Below are positions 43,694 to 55,925 of a DNA stretch of 64,000 nt, piece by piece. Both the position numbers and the translations under genes were made by a program. The notes beneath the pieces are model-generated. The model saw only the letters and a list, made by a program, of their open reading frames with translations, was not told the DNA's origin and made no database searches. This DNA is from Owenia fusiformis (taxonomy: Eukaryota > Annelida > Polychaeta > Sabellida > Oweniidae), in contig CAIIXF020000002.1 of the NCBI GenBank assembly GCA_903813345.2, forward strand, positions 1,710,001 through 1,774,000. Direction: 5' to 3'. Numbering within the stretch: the stretch's first letter is position 1; every line of letters begins with the position of its first letter.

Positions 43694-44737
43694 CGTTGTG
43701 AGTCTTTGACAATTCGGATGATGGAATCAAATTTTTTTAATGCATAAAATTCCCTCAGTTGTGCATCATCTTCTCTTAAAGTATTGATTTTAGTTATTCC
43801 TAAGATACTTTATGGTTTAGAATTATCATTTCCTTTTACATAATGTTGCGTTTTTGTCGATCCATTATATATGATAACCTTGTATATTTGTGAGTCGCCC
43901 GACCTCTTGTCGGAATGTTAATAGTGTTCATACATGTAAGATCAGCACGGAAACAAATAATCATATTTCAAGTTTTGTTAGATCATGACATTTGAATGCA
44001 ACGCATCTCATCTAATATAAATAGTCACCGGGGCATATAATGTTACTGTCGCCCTCCCGTTTACTCGGAGGAATGCCTCGTTATGTCCCATGGGTAAATT
44101 TTTATAGCTGTTAAAATTCTAAATTAGAGAGAACATGTGTCAAAATAGCAATCAACTATACTCAATGCAGACTCTTACTCAGTGCGTATACTCATTTAGT
44201 AGGTAAATATGTTGTTAAAGCTTAAGATATACTTTTAACATTGTTTGCTAATCGGTGAAGCATTTTAACTTTTTGATATTTTAAACGCAGGTTAAGCTTA
44301 TACACCTGTATACAACTTGGACAAATGCCATCACTTTCATTCATTAACTGATATATATTTTACAGTTTGTGAAACCTGTAACTGCGAAATATTCCAAAGT
44401 GCATGTTTAATGCACAGTGCGTAACATCCCTGCATAATTGGAACACTCGTATGCTTTCATGTTTTCTTCATAAATAGTCATGTGTCAAAGAAAAAAATAA
44501 ATACGTCGTATTCTTTTTTACTTTCAATTTATTCTCGACATATTCGTTTTTATTTAGTTTTTATTCCAAAATATCGTTTGGACAAACACATTAACACAGA
44601 GGGTAGGGCATATGGAATTGAAATATAGTACTACAAATAGTACTACAAGCTTCGTAATACTATGCAAACATTGTATTTTATACAAAATACTAAATTTTAT
44701 GGCTGCGTGGAATAGGTGGAAATATTCAGCAAATGTT

Positions 44738-44875
44738 TTATTCTATGGAAGGCAATACCTGTTAATTTCTAAATGGTATTGCAGCATGTTTTGCCCGCAG
44801 CCTATGGGAAGAGGGCAATACATTCCAGCAAAAAATAATTGAAAGTGCAACAGCTATTGCCCGAACATAGAATGT
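44738..44875. repeat. Hairpin MITE
   Basis: ATTCTATGGAAGGCAATACC and CTGTT are answered by AACAG and CTATTGCCCGAACATAGAAT. Length about 138 bp. The overlapping 76-codon frame is not supported. Flanks 43694-44737 and 44876-45330 show no gene. Confidence 0.65.
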
Positions 44876-45332
44876 AATATTTGTTTTATTATATAATTGC
44901 TAGGCATTCTTTACGATCACTTTGCATTTCAAAGAAATATTAAATATTTGCTTTAAACAGCGAACGTTAATTTAAGTAAATAGAAACATTAATAAATCAA
45001 CAAAATTAAGTATGAATATGAATTGTATAGTCAGTTGTATGAAAAACGACAATCCGGATACTTGATACTTATTCAATGCTGTATACTTTGAAGGCTAGTG
45101 TGGTTTAATAAGGTGTACACAATATAACAACAGAATTTCGCTCTTTTTAATGGCATTTAGTGTTCTAAGTCTTGGTACTACATGTAGTTAAACGTGTGTG
45201 CAATTTATCGGAAATGGTTCATAGAATGTATAGTAAAACTATATCTCACCACATTATCCATGTTGCACATTGAATATTTTCGTTCTGCAATGTTAATTTC
45301 ATTTAAACCTTTTTAAATTACCATGTAGTCAC

Positions 45333-46138
45333 TACCATCTATTTAGTAGTATCAAATCACAGTTTGATTTAATATTTAGAATTGCCATCTATTTAGTAGG
45401 ATCAAATCACAGTTTGATTTAATATTTAGAATTGCCATCTATTTTGTAGGATCAAATCACAGTTTGATTAATCAGCATTGCCAACTATTTAGTAGGATCA
45501 AATCACAGTTTGATTATTCAGCATTGCCAACTATTTAGTAGGATCAAAACACAGTTTGATTATTCAGCATTGCCATATATTTTGTAGGATCAAAACACAG
45601 TTTGATTATTCAGCATTGCCAACTATTTAGTAGGATCAAAACACAGTTTGATTATTCAGCATTGCCATATATTTTGTAGGATCAAATCACAGTTTGATTA
45701 TTCAGCATTGCCATATATTTTGTAGGATCAAATCACAGTTTGATTATTCAGCATTGCCATATATTTTGTAGGATCAAATCACAGTTTGATTATTCAGCAT
45801 TGCCATCTATTTAGTAGGATCAAAACACAGTTTGATTATTCAGCATTGCCAACTATTTAGTAGGATCAAAACACAGTTTGATTATTCAGCATTGCCATAT
45901 ATTTTGTAGGATCAAATCACAGTTTGATTATTCAGCATTGCCATATATTTTGTAGGATCAAATCACAGTTTGATTATTCAGCATTGCCATATATTTTGTA
46001 GGATCAAATCACAGTTTGATTATTCAGCATTGCCATATATTTTGTAGGATCAAATCACAGTTTGATTATTCAGCATTGTCATCTATTTAGTAGGAACAAA
46101 TCACAGTTTGATTATTCAGCATCGCCATCTATTTTATA
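45333..46138. repeat. 46-bp minisatellite, about 17 units
   Basis: Unit core TAGGATCAAATCACAGTTTG followed by ATTATTCAGCATTGCCA. Spacing is 46 bp through most of the array; the first units are 52 bp with a TTTAATATTTAGAATT variant. Two unit types, CATATATTTTG and CAACTATTTAG, alternate in blocks. Each unit holds ATCAAA-TCACAG-TTTGAT, a small hairpin. Confidence 0.92.
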
Positions 46139-46943
46139 GCTAAATGTTTTTACAATACAATAGAATAAATAAGCTTCAAATGTGATTTTTTAACTTCGTT
46201 GAAATATAGGCTTTGATGAAGTAGTGGTTTTTCATGTGATTATTTGTGTTGTGCATGATGTATTCATAGATAAAAGTTTGAGGAGACATAGTGAAATATC
46301 ACCGAGCGCGAAATTTCAGTTATTGTATTTTGTTAGGATTACACAACTTATCAATAATGTATTTCAAAATTAAAGAGTTACAATATTTATTACTATAACT
46401 AATTTAAGTAGTTTTTGTTCGACTTGATAACCATATAACGTCGTAACACGACTGAATTATACAGCGTTTCATTTTATTTTAGAATTGAAACATTGCCATT
46501 TATCGTGATTGAATATGTTCTTGTGAATACATGACCATATAAGTCAATATTAGTTTAACCCTCAGTTGCAAACATGATTACGAAATGAACTGAAAGAAAC
46601 AAGTTTTTTAATGGCGTTATTTGTACCTGCTGTTTATGATTAAATTACATTTTCGGATTTCAAGAGTAATTCGTCAGAGTTATTGCATGTTTGTGTCGGC
46701 ACAATGTTTTGGACACCCTCTTGAAAAGCACTCGAACGGGGATTCCAATTACTTCAAACTGTTCCATTGAGTATAACTTAGTTGATTAAAGAAATTATGT
46801 ATTGTACATATCTAATTCAAAAAATGATTAATAATATTTAAACAAAACATGGAATTATGAATATCATTTATTGCATATAAATCTTCTGTCGTCATGGAAA
46901 ACCATGTATAAAACCAGTGCCACTATATACTGACCGAGGATGT
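46139..46943. other. Intergenic, nothing supported
   Basis: AT-rich sequence without open frames of note or recognisable repeats. Confidence 0.5.
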
Positions 46944-47031
46944 ACGTATATTACAGGTGTATCTTTCATAACACAGAAAGTAGATTTACGTATATTACAG
47001 GTGTATCTTTCATAACACAGAAAGTAGATTT
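46944..47031. repeat. 44-bp tandem duplication
   Basis: ACGTATATTACAGGTGTATC and the next 24 bases occur twice, exactly adjacent. Confidence 0.9.
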
Positions 47032-47042
47032 TAATTAATACA

Positions 47043-47428
47043 GCTGAAAGAGAGAATCAGATATAGCAGGCAGGCTAAACAAAAAATTGTATCAATTTTA
47101 GAATATTTTTGGCTCGTGTCATTCCTTGTCATGTCTATTTTCTAAAAATCACACAAGTACATACTTCATTCAAGGAAAAGTAAAGAATTTTACAATAATG
47201 TATTATTTTTCTATAAGAATGGTTACCATTCTTATTATTTGGGAGAATTTCCACATTTTCCACCCATTTTTTGCACTTTGAATCCTTAATAACTTCACCA
47301 ATTTATAACATATTGTGAATCTTTTGGGAGATATTGTATTTGATATTGTAAGGAATAGATTGATAGGTCAATCATAAAAGTTGCTTGTAATTTTGTCACC
47401 CCCTAAAGAACTGATTCTGCCTTTAAAG
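47043..47428. repeat. Dispersed repeat (copy 2, inverted), with an empty transposon site
   Basis: Inverted copy of 40802-41740 without the MITE. At the matching point the sequence has a single TA (CCATTCTTATTATTTGGGAG), the unoccupied target. Confidence 0.8.
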
Positions 47429-47467
47429 TAGTAGAGTTAGGTATCATAACGACCGTTTATGCAATGT

Positions 47468-48004
47468 CTAAGGCAACATGCCTTCTTCCATCACGTCACC
47501 AGAACCGCTTTCGATGGGCCCTTCTCCGCTTGTGGGTTCTTCTGGTTTAACATCTGGTTTTTCAATTTCAGCATCGCCAGATTCAACAGAATCTTCGCGA
47601 GATTCGCTGCTGTCGGATGAAGATTCGCTGCTGTGGCGTTTGTGTCCGCGAGGACGTGGATGATACCCTCGTCGGTATGGACGTGAATCTCCATTCGAGG
47701 CTGAACTATCGGTGTCGGTACGATGACCGGGACGATGCTGGTGTGATGTTTGGTATGTGCTATCTGTCTCAATACGATCGTCCCCTCGGACCCTATCCTT
47801 GTATTTGCGTCCGGGATTTCTAGATTTCGTGTCGCTATCGGGTCGTTCTGGACGTTCCATATCTTTGCCCGGCATCCTACCATTCGATGGAGTTTTTTGT
47901 CGGCCACCTATCTCTTGTTTGTTGTATTTAAAGAGTCGACCACGCCCACGTGCTTGCGTGACGGCGATACAAGTCGCAATCAATATAATTACCGCAATTC
48001 GCAT
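47468..48004 (-). CDS. Secreted, charged, probably disordered protein, 178 aa
   Basis: Begins with a signal peptide (MRIAVIILIATCIAVTQARG). The mature part is first basic (RGRGRLFKYNKQEIGGRQK, then MERPERPDSDTKSRNPGRK), then His/Arg-rich (YRRGYHPRPRGHKRHS), then acidic and Ser-rich (SSESSSDSSESREDSVES) with a Glu/Pro tail. No cysteines or fold are evident. A noncoding first exon is inferred upstream (donor GTACGT, last exon base 48623; acceptor before 48015). It is related to the gene at 57203-57919 by signal peptide, RPERPD-type sequence, gene structure and promoter. Secreted low-complexity acid/base proteins of this type occur in mineral or adhesive matrices; that role is conjecture here. 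Antisense frames over the gene are shadows. Confidence 0.8.
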   Translation of the reverse strand: MRIAVIILIATCIAVTQARGRGRLFKYNKQEIGGRQKTPSNGRMPGKDMERPERPDSDTKSRNPGRKYKDRVRGDDRIETDSTYQTSHQHRPGHRTDTDSSASNGDSRPYRRGYHPRPRGHKRHSSESSSDSSESREDSVESGDAEIEKPDVKPEEPTSGEGPIESGSGDVMEEGMLP

Positions 48005-48622
48005 CTTGATGGGTTCTGCAAAAGCAAAATAAAAATGTTTCTAAGTGACTGAATATCAAATTGTAACGTGGTGCTGATGTTATATTGTGTTAATGTTGGT
48101 TACATAAGTTTCATTAAACCATGCTTTCCTTAGGAAATAAACAGGGAAAATAATCGACATTCAAAAAATCCCGTATTGGATCCCGCACCAGCCAAAATCC
48201 CGTATCAGATCCCATTAGAAATATCCCCGGGGATTTAGCTAGATGTTAATATTTTTAGTTTTATTTTAAAACTTGTTAATAAAAGTAAAAATAAATTGTA
48301 TTTTTATGCCCCTATTCTTTGGATGATGACAAATAAAAACAATATGAAAAATGAATAAGGTTTAAAAGATTATTATGGAATAAATAGGTTATTGATGGTC
48401 GTGATGGAATATGATTATTTCCTCGAGAAAATATGATATTGGCCTCGAAAAAGTTTTCATTGACACTGTGGCTGTTGCCCTTAGTCAATTTGATCTTTTT
48501 TGGTTAATATAATATTTTATCTCGGAATAAAACTCACATTCCACCCCTCCCATTAAAAACCTCTATTTATTCCAAAATACTACTGTCCGTTTTCTTCAGG
48601 GAAATATGAAGGAATAACGTAC

Positions 48623-48820
48623 CTTTTTTAATTCAGACAGTCCTTTACTGTTCACAACGTATTTCCGTCCCTTAAGGTCTCAGATGATTGAAGTTTCGTC
48701 TGGCGTTTGCCTTTTTATAAAGATGATCTGACCAAGACGTCTTCGAAACTTCTTTATATATCAATATTCGGTCGTGACAGCAATCGATCATTACACCCAA
48801 ATAACAAGGTCTGATTCAGA
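48623..48820 (-). promoter_or_regulatory. TATA promoter and noncoding exon 1 of the 47.5-kb gene
   Basis: The - strand has TATATAAAGA (48751-48760), then AAGACGTCTTGGTCAGATC, both shared with the promoter at 60.8 kb. About 50 bp upstream of TATA is the palindromic CTGAATCAG (48811-48819). Exon 1 would run from about 48725 to 48623, followed by GTACGT. Confidence 0.65.
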
Positions 48821-49500
48821 CCCGCGTGAGCGATGCCGCGTCCATTTAAACAAAGGACACGTGTTAATAATCATTGATATACACATACATACGTCACGTC
48901 TTTTCTATAATAAACACTACTTTTTTATAATATTTGTTATTGCTTAGCAACAAGAGCTGAGGTAAGTTATATCTGAGCTTATTTTAAAAAACATGTATTT
49001 TGAAAGTAATATTTGTTTTAAAGAACATTATCTTTATCGGAGGGAAATATAAAATCAATATTTAATTTATAAGGGTCCGTCAAAACTGTTGAGAATCGTT
49101 GGTAACTTAGGTCACCTTAAACATACTTGTTAGTGCATCTTGAAATGTGTACATATGAGAATGTCACGACATCAGGCTAAATGTAGTGACATTTGTAACG
49201 TCACGTTACAAAAGTGTTAAACATTCAATTTTTGTCAAATATGTACATGTAGCGACTGTGCTGAGTACCAAAAACTATATCACTCATATTCCCAACTCTT
49301 TCATTGGTCTATACATTACGCGTGATATAAAGATAAGAAGACGTATTCAACAGCCATGCCCGTGACGTCGGAAAAGGCGAATTCACGCGGCGTCCAGTTT
49401 TAATTTGAAAGTGATACGAAAAATTGATAATTTTTGTTCTTATGAGGCATTCCAAACAGTTAGAGAGTGGTGAATACAACAGTGAATAATAAAATAAATA
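48821..49500. other. Intergenic, no supported gene
   Basis: AT-rich; no open frame with domain or splice support. Confidence 0.5.
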
Positions 49501-49648
49501 AAATAAATGTTTCATACTATTTTTGGTGAATACCTGTTGCACCTTCAATGATTCTGCAAGGTGTATTCCCGGGCCCTTTTGGCTTCGGTGAATTGCTAGA
49601 ATCATTGAAAGATAAACAGGTATTCACCTCACGAGTATGAAATATTTG
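49501..49648. repeat. Hairpin MITE, family shared with 62705-62842
   Basis: TTTCATACTATTTTTGGTGA then ATACCTGTTGCACC is answered by AACAGGTATTCACC and GAGTATGAAA. The inner part carries AATGATTCT and AGAATCATT. The open frame 49309-49605 across it is not supported. Confidence 0.7.
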
Positions 49649-50581
49649 TATATTATTAAAACACAAAGAGAAAGGGAACATTTAAAACACATCTCATAAA
49701 GCAGTCCTAAGCAACTCAACAATAGAGATGTTTTGATATAAGTTTGTAATCGTATGCTTGTAAATTGAAATACGGGCATAATCTGTTTATTGGATTACAT
49801 GTTCAAATGTAATTGCAAAGGTCCATAGACAGTTGCCTGAATGACGTATTGAAAACCCACTTGAAACCCCGACTATCTCTACTAATATAGATGGCACTTT
49901 TGACAATCAGTGTAAGATTTTGCTAATTAAACCAAGGGCTTATTTAATACCCGGGGCTTAGTTGTGTACCAAACGAAACGAGAAACGACACGACATCCGG
50001 GGCTTTGTTTGGTCTTCATTAGACAATGGGGTTATTGGCTAATTCAAATCGGATGCGGTAAAAAACCGAACCATATTATATTACGTTCGCCCTTGATTAA
50101 ACACAGCGCTAGCGCCATATCAGTAATTACTAAATGTTTTCCTGGCCGATTTTTTGTCAATTGAAGCTATTCGACATCTTAAATTCAAGCTATTAAGATT
50201 CACGAAAATCAAACTGCTTAACGAATATGGATATACAATATAAAATCCATTTGATAAAACCACGTCTATTTAGAATAATATACTATACTTGTAAAATTGG
50301 TCTCCAAATTCAATGTTATACATTTAGTTTCACACATTTGGGTTTGAATATTCTTTGATATTTTACAAACTCTGGATAATCCAGTGATAAATAATATTTA
50401 AAAGTTTACGTTAGACATTGCAAGGAGGATCACATGTACAAAATGACTAAATGTAGCTAAATGTAGGTCATTGCTTTGACTTATGTATTTTTATTTGCAT
50501 CAATCGCGATGCCTAGCGTTGAATCTGTTCACTTTATAAAGTTTATATTCTTCATATTCTGAAAAGACATTGGCATATATA
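49649..50581. other. Intergenic, no supported gene
   Basis: No gene recognised. The frame at 49964-50164 lacks support. Confidence 0.5.
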
Positions 50582-52149
50582 CACGGGGTACCATCGAATA
50601 ATTTTGGCAACGTACCGGAGAACGACATTTTACTAAGAAATGGCAATAATTTAGCACAATATATTTTTTAACTAGAGTTCTACTTTGATTTTGACAAAAG
50701 TAAGTATTCCATGCAATGGCTATTTCATTCATGAGTTTGTAGGAATTCTGTTGGAACCCAGTTCTGATCAAGTACGAAGTTATTGAAATCGGCGCAGTCG
50801 GACTTTACTCCGAAAGATGGTTTTTCGATTATAACTTTTTACAACATTTTAGTATAGACTTTTGAAAAAAGTACAGAATAGTCCTTATACTATTGAATAA
50901 TTCTGTTATTTCTGATTCACACGACTCTGATTTGTTTAATTAAAAGAAAAGTTTTAAAAATATTACTTAGGAACGTAACCGGAGCTGGGAACGTAACCGG
51001 AGCAGATCAGTTGAATTATATAATTTAAAAGGATAGAATATATGATTTAAAGCATATATATTATTTACAAACACATATGAATGTTAAAATGAGCATTTAT
51101 TACCCTTCACTTACAGGAAAACCAATGCATCGAAACAAAGATGGATAGCAACTGGTTTTGCATAAAACAATAAACGGGCACTCACTCAAACATCTTACGT
51201 TTATATGGAGGGGGGGGGGTTAGGTGAAGAATTTCAGAAAGCATATGTTGATTCGATTTGGTCGAGCACATGACACGTGCTTAACACACATACGCTATAC
51301 ACAGTTCGTTGTATCCTAACTTTTTTAATAATCTAGCATTTAAATGCTTTTATTTCCCCCGAAAAAGAGAAGCTGTCTTAGAAGTATAATACATTTATGT
51401 ATAAACAGTATACGAAATTAGTATAACAGAGTGGGCTCTAATAGTTCGCTGAACAAATACAATGGGTGAAATCAAATGGAATTATTTGCTTACTACATTT
51501 AATCACTTCATTCTCCATACAATGATTGTTCTATGTTTGATAGCCTTTCTAAGGTAAGTGCACTTATGCATGGTAAATACCAAATTTAATTTTTAACAAT
51601 GGATAAATTTTTTTCTTTAAATAAAATGTAATAAATACGCATTCGAACAATCCCGTATGTTTTTAAATTAGTATATGTGCTTTAAATCATATATTTTATT
51701 TTTTTTGATTAAATAATTCAACTGATCTGCTCCGGTTACGTTCCCAGCTCCGGTTACGTTCCTAAGTAATATTTTTAAAACTTTTTTTTAATTAAACAAA
51801 TCAGAGTCGTGTGAATCAGAAATAACAGAATTATTCAAAAGTATAAGGACTATTCTGTACTTTTTTCAAAAGTCTATACTTAAATGTTGTGAAAAGTTAT
51901 AATCGAAAAACAATCTTTCGGAGTAAAGTCCGTCTGCGCCGATTTCAATAACTTCGTACTTGATCAGAACTGTGTTCCAACAGAATTCCTACAAACTCAT
52001 GAATGAAATAGTCATTGCATGGAATACTTACTTTTGTCAAAATCAAAGTAGAACTCTAGTTAAAAAATATATTGTGCTAAATTATTGCCATTTCTTAGTA
52101 AAATGTCGTTCTCCGGTACGTTGCCAAAATTATTCGATGGTACCCCGTG
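50582..52149. mobile_element. 1.57-kb foldback element with ~480-bp inverted arms
   Basis: Arms 50582-51066 and about 51668-52149 are inverted copies at roughly 95% by eye, starting CACGGGGTACCATCGAATAA. Each arm holds the same ~65-codon frame reading inward to outward (NSYKLMNEI, FCQNQSRTLVKKY), almost certainly a by-product. Each also has a doubled GGAACGTAACCGGAGC motif near its inner end. ATATA lies on both outer sides and may be a target duplication. The ~600-bp centre contains a G9 run and no gene. Superfamily not identified. Confidence 0.8.
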
Positions 52150-52606
52150 ATATAGGATAATTATTTTTTGTGATGTAATCATCAGCTCAGAGAGACAAAA
52201 TCTGAAATAGCAGTCTAACATCATCATTGATAATTGATAGAACTATATTCGGGGAAAGTTTGTCATCCTAGCTTTACTTACAGTATAAAGATTTTACAAG
52301 GTCTGAAGAGAGAAAATTCCAACTTTTTCTGACCTATCAGGGCAACCTTTGGCTTAACATCTTCTATGTGTGATGTCTGAGACTAAATGTATGACAAGGT
52401 ATGTAGAGAGAAAATTCCCAATTTTCATTTCAAATATTTCAGACTCATGAGTTCATAATACACAGTAGTTCAATGTCAATGAAACACAATAGAACAAATG
52501 GCAAGGTCTCGGGAAACCAAAAAAAGTCGAATTACATCATTCTTCGTCCTCGCCTTTATTATCAGATTTTCTCATGGCAGGTTATGAAAATAGAAATTCA
52601 GATATA

Positions 52607-53660
52607 CAGGGTGTCCCAGAAGTAATGATAATTATGCTCTTAAATTTTTATTTGACAAGGAAATTCATACAAATTAAAGTTTAAGATATAAGCTTCACTT
52701 TGCTATATTACATTTATGAATTTATACAAAAATATTCCATGTATAGTTGCCATAGCAACATGTATGCGCGTTCTGCGGAGCAGTTTCCGTATATTATAAA
52801 TGTTCAAACTTAGTTTAGAAAAGCAGTTATTCTGTGATAATGTTTCAAGCTTTTAAATCATCGTTATGGTAATTGTATACAGTTGCATGATGTCATAGTG
52901 GTTTAATATTATGTAATTTATCTCATTGTGACAGGATTATCACTTTAATCTGATATTATGACATCACATGATGATGTCATATAGGGTTTCACAAAAGGAA
53001 AACTCTTAGGAACACAACCTAGGAATTTCCAGGGAGGTGTACATTATGCCACCAATGTTGAGCAAAGATGAAAAATTAGAGCAGAGAGCAGTCATAAAAT
53101 TCCTTCAGAAGACAGGGGGTAAACCCAGTGACACTATAAAGGAGTTTAAACAAGCATATGGTGAGAGAAGACTGTCCAACCCCACTGTGTATAGGTGGCA
53201 TAAACACGAGAGCGAGGCACAATTGCGCCACTCGGTTCAGTTGGCTCTGCAGGATATGTCCAACAGTGGTTTTGATCATGTCTTCCAATCCTGGCTGGAA
53301 AGGCACAGACAAATTGTCTCCAGCAAAGGACAGTATGTGGATAAGTGAATCAACAATGTACAATGCTCTTAAGGAATATCAGGAATGAAGTAGGAGCATT
53401 ACAGTAGTAATGTGAACAGCAGGGAAACATATGAACATGAAATGTTTTTCAAAAATGTATGAAAAACACACAGCTGCTCCGCAGAACGCGCGTACATGTT
53501 GCTATGGCAACTATACATTGAATATATTTGTGTAAAGTAATAAATGTAATATAGTAAAATGAAGCTAACATCTTGATCTTTAATTTGTGTGAATTTCATA
53601 TTGTTTCCATTTCAAATAAAAATTTTAGAGCATAATTATCATTACTTCTGGGACACCCTG
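52607..53660 (+). mobile_element. Tc1/mariner-type element with deleted transposase, TA target
   Basis: Ends CAGGGTGTCCCAGAAGTAAT, inverted at the right, flanked by TA at 52605-52606 and 53661-53662. Inverted arms are about 190 bp and include TTGCCATAGCAACATGTA. Length 1,054 bp. Confidence 0.88.
53037..53348 (+). pseudogene. Internally deleted mariner-type transposase, 103 aa
   Basis: The N-terminal part is a helix-turn-helix of the type heading mariner/SETMAR transposases (EQRAVIKFLQKTGGKPSDTI, then RRLSNPTVYRWHKHES). It is fused directly to a transposase C-terminus (FDHVFQSWLERHRQIVSSKG). The whole DD[E/D] catalytic core between them is missing, so the product cannot catalyse transposition but could still bind the ends. 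Confidence 0.75.
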
Positions 53661-54428
53661 TAGAGAGGCTTTAACACGTAAGCCTATTTGAAAAACTTAT
53701 GGAGGGGAGTATGTACAATTGTATAAGTATATAAAGTATTATATGTTTAGTTTTAGTTTAGTTGAAATAAAAAATGTGTTTCATTTTCAACCTTGTTTTC
53801 ATCATATAAGATGAGTATATATGATTATTCCATGATGGTGAAATTCCCTGCAATCTGATTGGTGCACGTGACTTAAATATATTCTTTATTTACACGCACA
53901 TTCCACTAAGCGTTGGATACAGAGTGAAAAAGATGCTAATATTTGCATTTTGCTAGAAATATCTGATATAGGAAATGATACGGTGATCATCACAATTTAT
54001 AATTTTAGGATAAAAAACACACATCTGTGAATATAAAAAGATCAATATGAAGCATGCACATTGTTTTCATGAACTAGTAAAAAATTTTAAAATCCAATAT
54101 GGCAGACGAAAGTCGAAAAAAACGTTTCGCTACACTACACTTCCAGCTGATGAAATTGAAGAAAAAAGAAAAAAAATCAAATGTCTCGTATAATACAATA
54201 CAAAGCAAACAACAAGGCCATAAAGATTTTGAAGGAATATCGATGTAAAATATCTCTGAGGTGAGAAGGTTGATCTGTTTCAGTCCGGCCCCAAGCCAAG
54301 GGACTTGATTTAGGCAAGTTTTATATGGATAATCATGGAATAAAAACGGTATTCAATGATTTCTCGTGAAATACAGAAAATATTCTTCCCTTGAACGTCT
54401 GTATTTCACTCTGCTAGCGCATAGTATA

Positions 54429-55387
54429 CCTTGTGATCAATAAATAAGGTAAAAGTATCTGGCATTTTGTAAATATTGGTCCAAACATCCTGAAATTTGG
54501 TCAGAATATACCTTGCAAATTTCTAAATTAAAACAAATAAATATATAACTTCTTCCATCTGATTGATTAATATTATAGTTACTATGGCAACTGGAGTCGG
54601 GGCTACCCGGGGCAATTTCATTGCGTCCAATTTGAACAAAAAATGATAAAAAGCACATCTTTTTCAAACTGAAAAGAAATAAATGTGGGTACCAGCATTA
54701 ATTGTTTTAATACTTTGTTTACATTGTTACATATTTTCTTGCAAATTTGATGTTTGATGTCATGGAAAAGATTAATATATAAAAGATTAATATATGATGT
54801 GATCATAGAAAGTCTATGACACAGGTCAATGATGAAAAACAATACCCTATGCTATACGGTACAAACCATTGAAGCACTGGGTTTCACACTGTTAGGTCAT
54901 GTACTATACTCTCCTGACTTGTCCCCTTATGATTTTACCGTCATGATGAGCTGAAGACTGAGTTGAGAGAGTTTCTCTTGAGATGACTTGAAGTCAGCTG
55001 TCTTGAAAATCTGCAGGCTATGGGAAAATGGGTTTCAAAAGGTGTTCAAAGACTGGAGTAGAAGACATGAACTATATGTTAAAAACAAAGGACATTAAGT
55101 AGCAGTTATGGTGTATGAAATAAGAATATGATATGCCATTTTAATTGTGATTTGAAATATATTATTAAAGTTTTTCGACTGAAAATTTAGTTTTTTGATA
55201 GTTGCCCCGGCTCTTCATGCTTTCTGTTGCTATGGCAACGATAACTTCAACCAATCGCATCACTTTGATCTGTAACTTGATATATCAATTTAATAATGTT
55301 TGAACATTATTCTGTGCAAATTTTATGAGGATTGGGTAAAATCTGAAGAAATGCCAGATACTTTTACCTTATTTATTGATCACCCTG
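54429..55387 (+). mobile_element. Mariner-type element, degraded transposase
   Basis: The right end reads CCTTATTTATTGATCACCCTG followed by TA; the left end is a decayed inverse (CTTGTGATCAATAAATAAGG) after TA. Length about 959 bp. A coding remnant occupies the right part. Confidence 0.75.
54868..55098 (+). pseudogene. Mariner-type transposase remnant with SPDL motif
   Basis: Shifted frames give YSPDLSPYDF, the motif around the last catalytic acidic residue of mariner-type transposases, then KTELREFLLR and a C-terminal NGFQKVFKDWSRRHELYV before a stop. Frameshifts break it, so it is not functional. Confidence 0.65.
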
Positions 55388-55925
55388 TATGTCAGTTTGA
55401 GTTCTGAGGTTAGATGAAATATTTGTCACCTCTCCATCTCAATGAACCTTCTTTGTGAAACATTTCAAAAATAAAATAGATTTCCATGTCATTTAAAATT
55501 GGTCGTGCTCATTAAGTGTCAGTAAATCTTTTATGAATTTTTCATCTGGGTTCGTATTTTTTAAGTGCTTGCTTTTATTGTTGATATGTATCAGTTAAGG
55601 AAAAAAATGCTGGTATAGAAAATTAAATTGACAAGAAATCTTCCAGACGACGTTTATTGTATTTTACTTACATCTTATATTGTTTATAAGGTATCCTTAT
55701 AGTATATGTAGTTCTCCTTATATTATATATAAGTTCTCCTTATAGTGTAAATAAGTTCTGGAGTATACGTTTACATTTTATATGATTCATTATATCACAT
55801 TCATTACATATAACTTTAGCCTTATCACGAGGAGAAATTATATTGTTTTCACCTCTCAAACGGGTTCGTCTGTAGCTTATACCCTGGTGGATGTATTCCC
55901 TAAGCCAAAAAATCTTTAAAATATA

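Noticed and set aside
45333-46138. CRISPR-like array of hairpin repeats
   Set aside because: There are no unique spacers: units are contiguous 46-bp copies with point variants, no cas genes are present, and the surroundings are eukaryotic.
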